This document shows positions 55,661 to 63,348 of a stretch of 64,000 nucleotides of DNA, piece after piece. This DNA comes from Methylobacterium sp. UNC378MF (lineage in GTDB: Bacteria > Pseudomonadota > Alphaproteobacteria > Rhizobiales > Beijerinckiaceae). Position numbers and translations under genes: made by a program. Positions within the stretch are counted from its first letter, which is position 1; each line of letters begins with the position of its first letter. Below the pieces are notes generated by a model. That model was not told the origin of the DNA and did not search any database. It worked only from the letters and a program-made list of their open reading frames with translations. The DNA lies in NCBI RefSeq assembly GCF_900103195.1, contig NZ_FMWU01000001.1, positions 305,117-369,116 on the forward strand, in the 5' to 3' direction.

Positions 55661-56817
55661 CGGATCCCGACATCCTCGTCGTCGGCGGCGGTCTGCACGG
55701 CCTGTCCGCCGCCCTGCACCTGGCCCGGACCGGTCGACGGGTGCGCGTGCTCGAGGCCCGACAGGTCGCGGCCCAGGCCTCGGGTTATTCAGCGGGCGGC
55801 GTGCGCACGCTGGGCCGACACATCGCCGAAGTGCCGCTCGCCCTGGAGGCCATCGCGCGCTGGCACCGGATCGCGGACCTCGTCGGCGATGGCTGCGGCT
55901 TCCACGCCGCCGGGCAGGTCAGGGTGGCCGAGACCCAGGCGGAACTCGCACGCCTGTCCGAGCGGGTCGCGCGCCTGCGCGCCGAGGGCTGGGCGCACGA
56001 GGAACTGGCCGATGCCGCGACGGTGCGCCGGCTGCTCCCCGCGGTCGCGCCCCATGTCGTGGGCGGCATCGTCACGCGCCGCGACGGCTTCGCGGCGCCC
56101 CTGCGCACCACGCTGGCCTTCGCCCGCGCGGCGCGGGCCGCAGGGGCCGAGATTGCCGAGGACGCGCGCGTCACGACGGTGGAACGCCGCGCCGGGCTCT
56201 GGCAGCTGCGGACCCGCGAGGGGGACCTGCACGCCGCTCCGCTCCTTCTGAACGCCGCAGGCGCCTGGGGCGGGCGCATCGCCCGCGCGGCCGGCGAGCC
56301 GATTCCGCTCGGCTTCAACGCCTTCCAGATGCTGCTCACGGACGCTCTGCCGCCATTCCTGGCACCGGTCGTCGGGGCGGCCGGCCGGCCACTGTCGTTC
56401 AAGCAATCCGAGACCGGGCACGTGATGATCGGAGGCGGCCACAAAGGGCACGCGAATCTCGACACGGGAGACGTCCGGCTCGATGTCCCGCGCCTCGCCT
56501 ACTCGGCGCGCACGGCCCTCGACCTCTTCCCGATCCTGCGCGACGCGCGGATCGTGCATGCCTGGGCCGGGATCGAGGGTGTCACGCCCGACGAGTTGCC
56601 GGTCATCGGCCGGTCCGCCGTGGCGGACGGGCTGGTTCACGCCTTCGGATTCTCCGGCCACGGCTTCGCCCTGGCGCCGCTCGTCGGCGAGATCGCCGCC
56701 GACCTGCTGCTCGATGGCGTGTCGCGCCACCCCATCGCGGCGTTCGGCCCGGCCCGCTTCGGGCAGCCAGGCGCCGTCTCCGAGACCCGGTCGGCCCTGC
56801 TGCAGCCCGCCGGTTAG
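55657..56817 (+). CDS. FAD-dependent amino-acid oxidase (DAO/sarcosine-oxidase-beta type)
   Basis: 386 aa. ILVVGGGLHGLSAALHLART begins the DAO fold. QASGYSAGGVRTLGRHIAEV, FNAFQMLLTDALPPFLAPVV, VMIGGGHKGHANLDTGD and HAFGFSGHGFALAPLVGEIA are typical of sarcosine oxidase beta-like dehydrogenases. It overlaps the Rossmann protein gene by 4 bp. A second DAO-fold enzyme in the operon suggests either two oxidation steps or two substrates. Confidence 0.86.
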   Translation: MTDPDILVVGGGLHGLSAALHLARTGRRVRVLEARQVAAQASGYSAGGVRTLGRHIAEVPLALEAIARWHRIADLVGDGCGFHAAGQVRVAETQAELARLSERVARLRAEGWAHEELADAATVRRLLPAVAPHVVGGIVTRRDGFAAPLRTTLAFARAARAAGAEIAEDARVTTVERRAGLWQLRTREGDLHAAPLLLNAAGAWGGRIARAAGEPIPLGFNAFQMLLTDALPPFLAPVVGAAGRPLSFKQSETGHVMIGGGHKGHANLDTGDVRLDVPRLAYSARTALDLFPILRDARIVHAWAGIEGVTPDELPVIGRSAVADGLVHAFGFSGHGFALAPLVGEIAADLLLDGVSRHPIAAFGPARFGQPGAVSETRSALLQPAG

Positions 56818-56846
56818 CATCCTCAGGAACCGAAGGACACGTTTCG

Positions 56847-57191
56847 ATGATCCAACGTCATATCCGTACGCCCATCATGCACCGCGTGGTCGAGCATGGC
56901 GGCGTTCTCTACTTCGGCGGCATCGTGGCCGAAGATCGATCCGCATCGATGCGGGGGCAGACGGAGCAGATCCTTGCGCGGATCGACGCGCTGCTCGCCG
57001 AGACGGGCAGCGACAAGACCAAGATCCTCACGGCCACGCTCTACATCACCGACATGGCGCTCAAGGACGAGATGAACGCCGCCTGGACCGCGTGGTTCGC
57101 CCCCGAAACCTTGCCGAGCCGGTCCACCATCGGCGTCGCCGAACTCGGTCCCCAGATCCTGATTGAGGCGGTGATCACCGCGGCGCGATGA
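56847..57191 (+). CDS. RidA-family enamine/imine deaminase
   Basis: 114 aa. VVEHGGVLYFGGIVAEDRSA, MRGQTEQILARIDALLAETG, KTKILTATLYITDMALKDEM and PSRSTIGVAELGPQILIEAV follow the RidA fold, with the substrate arginine in PSRSTIGV. It is the last gene of the catabolic operon, 29 bp after the DAO-type oxidase. It would hydrolyse the imines released by the flavin enzymes. This is the second RidA gene in the window, each next to an amino-compound transporter. Confidence 0.9.
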   Translation: MIQRHIRTPIMHRVVEHGGVLYFGGIVAEDRSASMRGQTEQILARIDALLAETGSDKTKILTATLYITDMALKDEMNAAWTAWFAPETLPSRSTIGVAELGPQILIEAVITAAR

Positions 57192-57644
57192 GCATCGCCA
57201 GAGGCAAGGGGATTGCGGCCGTCGCGCTCGGCAGGTGCGGGATCGGGACCCGCGCCTTCGGGTGCGATGGCCGACGGATACCGGCGGTACCCTGCTCCGA
57301 AACCTGCCCGCCCAGGAAGGCCGCTGTTCGGCTTCTCTGACACGTGACAGCCGGTCATCGAGACCAGCACGACCCTCGTGACCTTCCTGATGGCGTTCCC
57401 GATCCAGAGCACCCCGGAACCGAGACGGGGCGGCCATCCAGGCCGAGCGCGACCAGAAGGGTCCTGACCTTCATTGGCTCACGCCCGGTACCCGACGTCC
57501 GGATGGTGCACGCGGATTGAGCCAGGAAGCCTGGGGCGCCGATCCGGGTGCCGACGACAGTGCCATTGGCGACCGCCATCCCGCCTTCGGCGATCGACCG
57601 CCTTGGGATGGGTTGCGATCGCGCGACGCGGAGATGCCACGCCC
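57192..57644. other. 453-bp gap, nothing identified
   Basis: Convergent space between the catabolic operon and the AI-2E-type gene. Short minus-strand readings with plausible codons exist (around 57475-57590) but match no family I know. No clear terminator hairpin. Confidence 0.4.
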
Positions 57645-59597
57645 TCAGGCGGCCCTGGCCTCGTCCGCGCGTTCGGTTGCCGTCCCTAGGCACGCATCGA
57701 CGGCATCGCGCAGCGAGGAAACATAGACGTCCGCCCCGACCTCGCGACCGAGCACGGCGTCGGTGAGCACCTTCTCGCCCACCGGCCAGAGGCCCACCAG
57801 CACCGGAACGCCCGGAGCGCGACGCTTCAGGCGCTCCAGAAGGTAGCGCAGGTGCGCCGGGTTGCCGGTGATGTCGAGATAGGAAATGCAGATCATCGCC
57901 ACGCCGGTCAGGTCGAGGTCGCGAATGCGCTCGCGCGAGACCGCTTGGTAGGGGGTGACCCGCGCGCCGAGCCCATGTTTGCGCAGCAACTGGGCCAGCA
58001 TCGCCGAAGAGGCCTCGTCGAGGGGCCCCCGCCCCGCCACACACAGCACCGGCGCTTCGCCCCGCCAGGACTCCGGAAGGGCCTCCCGCGGCGGGGCTTG
58101 GCCCGGCACAGCCTCGGTCTTGGTATGGGTCCGCTCGGCCAGGGTCGGCGTCTCGCTCGGGTTGACCGCCTTGTCGTCGCGCGCCGGCTCGGCGTCGGGG
58201 TGGTCCTCGAAATCCTCCACGAGCGAGCGGGCCGAGGCGCGGATGTTCTCCAGCTGCGCCGGCGTGACCACGCCGCGCGCGAAGTCGTTGGCGGCGAGCT
58301 GGAGACCCTTGAGCGCCACCTCGTCGTAATACGAGGACAGCGAGCGCTCCTTCAGCATCGCCTCCGCGACGTCACGCACCTCGTCCGGGTCGCCGGCGAG
58401 CATACGCTGGTAGAAGTTCTCGACCGGCGTCAGCGGCGGCCGATCGCCCAGCAGCACGTCGAAGAACTCCAGGCTGTCCACGTGCCGCCCCAGCACCACG
58501 AGGCAGACGGTGAACGGGGTGGCCAGGATCAGGCCGATGGGCCCCCACAAGAAGCCCCAGAACAACGTCGAGACGATCACCGCGAAGGGCGAGAGGCCCG
58601 TGGAGTGGCCGTAGAGCAGCGGCTCGATCACCTGCCCGAACACCGGCTCGGCGATCAGGAAGAGCGCCGCGGTCTCGATCACCATCGTCCAGCCCGGATC
58701 GACGGCGGCGGCCAGGGCGACCGGAAGGATGCCGGACGCGATGGCACCGATATACGGGACGAAGCGCATGATGGCCGAGAAGACGCCCCACAGGAGCGGA
58801 TTGGGCACGCCGATGAACCACAGACCGGCACCGACGATGACGCCGAAGGTGGCGTTCATGCCGAGCTGGGCGAGGAAGTAGGTGCCGAGCCGACCCGCCG
58901 CGTCGTCCATGGCCACCGTCGTGCGGTGCAGGTCGCTCGATCCGAACAGGCGGATCATGCGGTTGCGCAGATCCTCGCGCTGCATCAGCAGGAACACGAC
59001 CACGACCAGGACGATGCCGACATCGGTCAGCGGTGAAACAATCGGCCCGAGCACCTTCTCCGCCAGCGCCAGGGGGGAGAGCTCGGGCTCCTGCACGCGC
59101 ACGAGCTGCGCCTTGGGCGTGTCCCCGGCCGGTGCGGTTTCGGCGGTCGTGCCGGCGGCTTCGGCCTTCTGGCCGACGTCGTGGACTTGGTGATTGAACT
59201 TTTGGAGGACGCGGTTGGCCTCGCCGAGCCAGCCCTGCTGCAGGCCCGCAACCTTTCTCTGCACGGTCGCCTGGTACTGCGGCAGGTTGCCGGCGAGGCC
59301 CGCGACCTGCGTGCCGATGACTGCCCCGATGCCGCCGATGACGCCGAGCGCGAGCAGGACCGCGGCAATGACGGACGGCACGCGTCCGAGGCGTAATCGG
59401 CGCAGCAGATTGACGACGGGGCCCAGGACAAAGCTGAGCAGGACGGCCAGCACGAGCGGGATGAACACTTCGCGCCCGAAATACAGGGCCGCGACGAGCA
59501 CGACGCCGACAGCGAGGGTCAGGAGCCCGCGCAGGCCTGGCACGAGCGGCGGCGGAACCTGAGCCGGCTGACGCGGGGCGGCTTCGTCGACAGGCAT
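57645..59597 (-). CDS. AI-2E/PerM-family transporter with C-terminal Rossmann-like domain
   Basis: 650 aa from the ATG at 59595-59597. The membrane part, residues about 20-400, has the paired N-terminal helices (GVVLVAALYFGREVFIPLVL, AVLLSFVLGPVVNLLRRLRL), a periplasmic or cytoplasmic loop, and the core motifs FSAIMRFVPYIGAIASGILP, AEPVFGQVIEPLLYGHSTGL and FWGFLWGPIGLILATPFTVC. After an acidic linker, residues about 517-650 form an alternating beta/alpha domain (APVLCVAGRGPLDEASSAML, VAMICISYLDITGNPAHLRY, VPVLVGLWPVGEK) that resembles a B12-binding/Rossmann fold. Ordinary family members are about 350 aa. Cargo unknown. Confidence 0.82.
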   Translation of the reverse strand: MPVDEAAPRQPAQVPPPLVPGLRGLLTLAVGVVLVAALYFGREVFIPLVLAVLLSFVLGPVVNLLRRLRLGRVPSVIAAVLLALGVIGGIGAVIGTQVAGLAGNLPQYQATVQRKVAGLQQGWLGEANRVLQKFNHQVHDVGQKAEAAGTTAETAPAGDTPKAQLVRVQEPELSPLALAEKVLGPIVSPLTDVGIVLVVVVFLLMQREDLRNRMIRLFGSSDLHRTTVAMDDAAGRLGTYFLAQLGMNATFGVIVGAGLWFIGVPNPLLWGVFSAIMRFVPYIGAIASGILPVALAAAVDPGWTMVIETAALFLIAEPVFGQVIEPLLYGHSTGLSPFAVIVSTLFWGFLWGPIGLILATPFTVCLVVLGRHVDSLEFFDVLLGDRPPLTPVENFYQRMLAGDPDEVRDVAEAMLKERSLSSYYDEVALKGLQLAANDFARGVVTPAQLENIRASARSLVEDFEDHPDAEPARDDKAVNPSETPTLAERTHTKTEAVPGQAPPREALPESWRGEAPVLCVAGRGPLDEASSAMLAQLLRKHGLGARVTPYQAVSRERIRDLDLTGVAMICISYLDITGNPAHLRYLLERLKRRAPGVPVLVGLWPVGEKVLTDAVLGREVGADVYVSSLRDAVDACLGTATERADEARAA

Positions 59598-59805
59598 GCG
59601 GCGTATACTCCTCGTCGCTGCGCCGACATTGCGCGGCACACAGTCGGGGTAACGCTGTCGCGCGTGTTTTAGCCTCAGACTTTCGACCTGTTGGATGGGG
59701 CGCTCATGCGCCCCCGTGCACGAAGCGGCCGCCGGAACCTGGCCGAAAGGGGCACATCCGATTCGGAGTCGATCCGTCTCAGAAGCGGACAGGCGCCCGC
59801 ACGCC

Positions 59806-60210
59806 TCACGATGAGGAGGGCCGCTTGTCGACGAGACGTTTTTCGAGCCGCTCCAAGTTGATCACCATCCGCTCGTGCGTCCCGGCGCCAATCTGCTCTG
59901 CCTCATCCCAGGCCGCAACTCGGAATTGGATCTGACGTCCCGTCACACCCACCACCTCGGCCTCCGCTCTCACCCGGTGCCCGACTGGGGTCGCCGCCAT
60001 ATGGCTCACGTCGACCTTCGTTCCGACGGCGCTCTCGCCGGGGTCAAGGAACTGGCGGATGGCGTTGAGGGCTGCGTTCTCCATGATCAGGATCATCATC
60101 GGTGTGGCAAAGACGGGCGGCAGGGTGGTGTCCTTGAACTGGTTCGCCAGATGCGGGGGACGGACCAGCATGGCGAAGCTGCCCTTTGCGCCCAATGGGA
60201 TGTCTTGCAT
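59806..60210 (-). CDS. Hot-dog thioesterase, FlK-like
   Basis: 134 aa from the ATG at 60208-60210 with GGAGAG just upstream. FATPMMILIMENAALNAIRQ, GESAVGTKVDVSHMAATPVG and HRVRAEAEVVGVTGRQIQFR with GAGTHERMVIN match the fluoroacetyl-CoA-thioesterase-like branch of hot-dog proteins, where the Thr/Glu/His region (TPMM...E, HMAATP) forms the active site. It would hydrolyse an acyl-CoA; substrate unknown. Cytoplasmic. Confidence 0.82.
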   Translation of the reverse strand: MQDIPLGAKGSFAMLVRPPHLANQFKDTTLPPVFATPMMILIMENAALNAIRQFLDPGESAVGTKVDVSHMAATPVGHRVRAEAEVVGVTGRQIQFRVAAWDEAEQIGAGTHERMVINLERLEKRLVDKRPSSS

Positions 60211-60357
60211 CTGCTCTCTCCAGATCCGGACCACTCTACCGGTTTGAACCGCCAAGCGCGTTGGGGCAGCGCGGAGCTGTCGCCGCTGCCGTCCTGACCG
60301 GCCGTCGCGCGCGTGCCTGACCTGATCAAGCAAGAAGTCCGACCGTGAAGGTGCTGC

Positions 60358-60465
60358 GGCAAGGACGTGTTCGCCCAAATCTCTGCGGTTGAGCGTGCGC
60401 GACTGTGCGCCCTCGGCGAGGGATAGAAGACCTCTTACGACGCAGAGACCAGTCGACGCAGCGGC
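60358..60465 (+). pseudogene. Cold-shock protein 3' fragment with an internal stop
   Basis: The plus strand reads GKDVFAQISAVERARLCALG EG, then TAG (60424-60426), then KTSYDAETSRRSG. This matches [20 protein letters not shown]...[13 protein letters not shown] of the intact cold-shock gene at 62074-62283. The 5' half is missing and the in-frame TAG breaks the rest. It is a degraded csp copy. Confidence 0.78.
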
Positions 60466-60550
60466 GCGACGAGATCGCCACTGACCCTGGGGCGCCCCAA
60501 ACTTCAGGCCCCGACCTTGCTCGGTGCCCCTTTTCCGCAACGCCCCGGCT

Positions 60551-60931
60551 TCACGCCATCCGCTCGGCCCATTGCGCTCGGGACGCCCCCGGCTCGAACG
60601 CATCGCCAAAATACTGGGACTCCCGGATCACCTTCCCCTCCAGAAATTCCATGATGCTCACGGTGTAAGACGGCTGCCCGTCATACGTCAGAACATATTC
60701 GGTAACTCAGAGGCACCCTGAACCGATGATCCGCCGCACGGCAAAGCGCTTCCGGTTCGGTTGTGCAACGCGGGACGACTGGATGTTTCGCCGCCCGCGG
60801 ATGCGCTCGCCTGATTGCGGGTACTCAAGGACCGCGTCGTCCCGATAGATCGCATGTTCCTGATCGAAGTCGCCCGCGTCGGATGCAGCCCAGTGACGAT
60901 CCAGAGCCTCTCGAATCTGTTGATCGTTCAT
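60551..60931 (-). pseudogene. NTF2/SnoaL-like gene interrupted by an in-frame TGA
   Basis: The reading frame starts at the ATG 60929-60931 (MNDQQIREALDRHWAASDAG, DFDQEHAIYRDDAVLEYPQS), meets TGA at 60707-60709 (codon 75), and continues in the same frame (VTEYVLTYDGQPSYTVSIME, FLEGKVIRESQYFGDAFEPG) to a normal stop at 60551-60553. Related NTF2-like proteins tend to have an aromatic or Trp at the interrupted position, so a TGG-to-TGA change is likely. Everything else in the 126-residue product looks intact. This may be a recent nonsense mutation or a sequencing error. Confidence 0.8.
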
Positions 60932-60986
60932 AGCGAGCCTCCCTGAGCAGGACCGGCGACCTTGGGCCACCATACCACGCGCGTGC

Positions 60987-61055
60987 CTCGCAACAGGCTA
61001 CCGCGAGCAAGCCGCCAGGGCGATCGAAGCGGGCCTCCCGCTGATCGCGAAGCCC
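60987..61055 (+). pseudogene. Receiver (REC) domain C-terminal fragment
   Basis: Reads LATGYREQAARAIEAGLPLI then AKP. This is the beta4-alpha4-beta5 part of a response-regulator receiver as found at the end of hybrid histidine kinases (LxTGYxExAxxAxxxGLPxLxKP). No upstream phosphoacceptor half and no start. Confidence 0.55.
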
Positions 61056-61244
61056 GACCAACCTGCCGCGCTTCCGCTTGCCGTTGAGGGGATTGGTTCG
61101 ACAGTCGCCGCTCCTGCGCTGACCGCCGACGTTGTCCGACCGCTGCGCGTAGCGAAGGGATCACAGACGGAGCGTAAGGCACCGCTCCATCTTCGATCGG
61201 CGCTCCTTGAAAGCCTCGACCGTGTTCAAACGACCAAATGATCC

Positions 61245-61331
61245 ATCAAGGCCATCCTGATCACCGCGGCCGACCCCGACGAACCTGGTCCCCTCGCCAA
61301 GTATGCCGACCCCGCCTTCACCCGCCTGAAC
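61245..61331 (+). pseudogene. PAS-domain N-terminal fragment
   Basis: Reads IKAILITAADPDEPGPLAKY then ADPAFTRLN, close to the start of PAS domains in alphaproteobacterial sensor kinases (ILxTxADPxDEPGPxIxYxNPAFTRxTGY). An in-frame TGA lies just before it and the frame changes after it. Together with the REC relic it suggests a lost sensor kinase. Confidence 0.55.
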
Positions 61332-61360
61332 TCTACAGAATCTCGTTCGGCGCCGGTGGT

Positions 61361-61561
61361 TCAGGAGGCGAGAGTGAGTTCGCCTTCGCGAGCAGCGCGC
61401 TCGCCCGCCGCCGACTTGATCCGGTAGCAAGGCTCACCGGATCGGTCGTCAGGCATGAGCCGAACCACCTCAAAGAGGCCGTCGACGACGGTGCTCTTAT
61501 TACCGGCATAGCTGATACCCAGCTGCCGAACGTTCTGACCAACCTTGAACTTATGAGACAT
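61361..61561 (-). CDS. Small conserved hypothetical protein
   Basis: 66 aa. MSHKFKVGQNVRQLGISYAG, GLFEVVRLMPDDRSGEPCYR and IKSAAGERAAREGELTLA resemble a short protein common in rhizobia and methylobacteria: an SH3-like or KOW-like strand pattern with a VRxxPxDxSGExxYRIKS core. No function is established. Monocistronic, next to the DUF6481-like gene on the same strand. Confidence 0.7.
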   Translation of the reverse strand: MSHKFKVGQNVRQLGISYAGNKSTVVDGLFEVVRLMPDDRSGEPCYRIKSAAGERAAREGELTLAS

Positions 61562-61605
61562 CTCTCGTCCTCTGGGTTGTTGGCGCCTTGCGATCCTGGG
61601 CGCGC

Positions 61606-61974
61606 CTACCGGCGAGCCTTGGCCTTGCGGGCAGCAAAGCGTGCGTCGCGCGCAGCCTTCTGCTCGGCAGCGAGGGCGACCTGCCGTTCCGCTCTCTCGG
61701 CAGCTTGGCGGACGAGTTCGGCCGCGGCACGCTCCCTTGCAGCCAGGGCTTCAGCTTCGCGCTCAGCCTCAGCCGCCGAACGGGCTATTTCCCGCTCGCT
61801 GATCCGCACCTCGCGCGCCTGTACGATGGCTTGCCGGGCCCCCTGCCGCGCGAGGACGGCCGGATCGTCGGCTGCGGGGCGTGCCCGGAACCGGGCAAGT
61901 GTGGCGTGCCGCGCCTTGGCGGTCGCCTCAAGACGATCAACGAGCTGGTTGGTTTTGAATTGACCCACGTACAT
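61606..61974 (-). CDS. DUF6481-like coiled-coil protein
   Basis: 122 aa. After an N-terminal FKTNQLVDRLEATAKARHAT the protein is one long Ala/Arg/Glu-rich helix (AAEAEREAEALAARERAAAE, LVRQAAERAERQVALAAEQK) ending in a basic tail (AARKAKARR). This matches the DUF6481 proteins of methylobacteria, which are often found beside cold-shock genes. Probably cytoplasmic; perhaps nucleic-acid associated given the tail. Function unknown. Confidence 0.72.
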   Translation of the reverse strand: MYVGQFKTNQLVDRLEATAKARHATLARFRARPAADDPAVLARQGARQAIVQAREVRISEREIARSAAEAEREAEALAARERAAAELVRQAAERAERQVALAAEQKAARDARFAARKAKARR

Positions 61975-62073
61975 TCCTTATGCGCACCGCGGCGTAGTCG
62001 GGGTGGCGAGAAACAGATGAAGCCGCTCCCGGGGGAACGGCTCCGAAACTCGTCAGAGTCAGATGAGCGAGGC

Positions 62074-62283
62074 TCAAGCGGCCTGAAGGTTGCCCGCGGA
62101 CTGCTTACCGCTGCGACGGTCGGTCTCCATCTCGTAGGAGACCTTCTGCCCTTCGACCAGGTTTCGCATACCGGCGCGCTCGACGGCGGAGATGTGCACG
62201 AACACGTCCTTGCCGCCGTCATCCGGCTGGATGAAGCCGAAACCCTTGGTGTCGTTGAACCACTTAACGGTGCCGATGCTCAT
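62074..62283 (-). CDS. cspA: Cold-shock protein, CspA family
   Basis: 69 aa, full length. [20 protein letters not shown] carries RNP1 (KGFGFI) and [13 protein letters not shown] carries RNP2 (VFVHI). It binds single-stranded DNA or RNA as an RNA chaperone. The ATG is at 62281-62283. The AT-richer leader upstream (to about 62460) could be a temperature-sensitive 5' UTR as in other csp genes; this is inference. A broken copy lies at 60358-60465. Confidence 0.93.
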   Translation of the reverse strand: MSIGTVKWFNDTKGFGFIQPDDGGKDVFVHISAVERAGMRNLVEGQKVSYEMETDRRSGKQSAGNLQAA

Positions 62284-62745
62284 AGGTATTCCGTATCCAT
62301 ATAGGCAAACGAATAAGCTGAGCGCATGCACCGCACGCGCTCGGTCGATGGTCGTCGAAAATGGGAGAGATGCAGAACGCGCGCCCTGTTGAGGCGGTGC
62401 GGCCGAATATCTGGCCAAAAGTCGATTTAATACGTGTACGCCATTCGTCAGATAATCACAACCGCACATCCGACTGAGGCAGATATGCCTGGAGAACCGA
62501 TAGTCTCGGCGCTCGCGCCGTGAGGTGCCTGCGCAGGATCGCTGGCTCTGGCGCACATCACACGCCGCAGCAGGGCGCCGGGCGACCTGCTTGGTGACTT
62601 TCGGCTTGAAGGAACGCGCCGACCGCACGCGAACGGAGACGACAGGGTAGCCGGCACGCTCGCGGGCGGGAATGTGAGCGCGCTTAACCTCCGCGATCGG
62701 GAAAGAAAGGATCTCCCGCCGTTGAGAACAGGATCCTGTGCGCGA
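62284..62745. other. 462-bp cold-shock leader and MucR downstream region
   Basis: The left part is the csp promoter and probable long 5' leader. The right part, next to the MucR-type stop, has a minus-strand stretch of coding-like composition (reading ...[20 protein letters not shown]...) that I cannot assign. No gene is supported. Confidence 0.4.
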
Positions 62746-63255
62746 TTATGCCCCGGGCCGCTCCTTCGACCGGCGACCCCGTTTTGGCTTCTCCGTAACG
62801 GCCTCCGAAGCCGCGGCAGCCTCCGGCGCCACCTTCTTACGCTGCTGCCCAAGTCCAAAGGACAGGGCTAGCCTGGAGCGCTGCTCGGAGTAGCTGGCAG
62901 CCGTGGTCGGATAGTCTCGCGGCAGACCGTAACGTTCCCGGTACTCCTCGAACGTCAGGCCGTTTCCGGTGAGATGCCGCTTCAGCGTCTTGTACGGCCT
63001 GCCGTCGATGAAGCTGATCAGCGCGTCCGGCGTGATCGACTTCCGAATCTGGGCGGGGCTGGGCTTCTCGACGGCCGGAGCGGCGGCTGCGCCCCCCCGG
63101 CCCAGGCCAGCGAGCACAGCGTGAACGCTGGTGAGCAGGTCCGGCAGATCGGAAGGCCGAACAGGATTGTTCGACACGTAGGCTGAGACAAGGTCAGCCG
63201 TCAGCTCGGAGTAGTTGGCTGCCCCACGCTCGTTCGGTTCTAAATCTTTGTCCAC
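62746..63255 (-). CDS. MucR/Ros-type transcriptional regulator without canonical zinc ligands
   Basis: 169 aa. The N-terminal helical oligomerisation region (ELTADLVSAYVSNNPVRPSD) and the C-terminal Ros-like DNA-binding region (TLKRHLTGNGLTFEEYRERY, GLPRDYPTTAASYSEQRSRL, GLGQQRK) are clear. Where Ros has C-x2-C this protein reads SFID, and the second His is also replaced; only the KRHL histidine remains. Zinc-less MucR homologues (the Ml proteins of Mesorhizobium) are known to fold and bind DNA, so it is probably functional. Such proteins are global regulators of surface and cell-cycle genes. Confidence 0.87.
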   Translation of the reverse strand: MDKDLEPNERGAANYSELTADLVSAYVSNNPVRPSDLPDLLTSVHAVLAGLGRGGAAAAPAVEKPSPAQIRKSITPDALISFIDGRPYKTLKRHLTGNGLTFEEYRERYGLPRDYPTTAASYSEQRSRLALSFGLGQQRKKVAPEAAAASEAVTEKPKRGRRSKERPGA

Positions 63256-63348
63256 GGTGCACCTGCTCGAGGGAAGCAGGGCATCTGCGTCGACGCGCCG
63301 TGGAAATCAATACGGCGAGAGCGTTTAATTACCTCAATCGCAGGTTCT

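Larger units (their letters stand above)
60932..61360. other. 429-bp stretch with two sensor-kinase relics
   Basis: Contains the receiver-like and PAS-like fragments listed separately. No intact gene. Confidence 0.5.
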
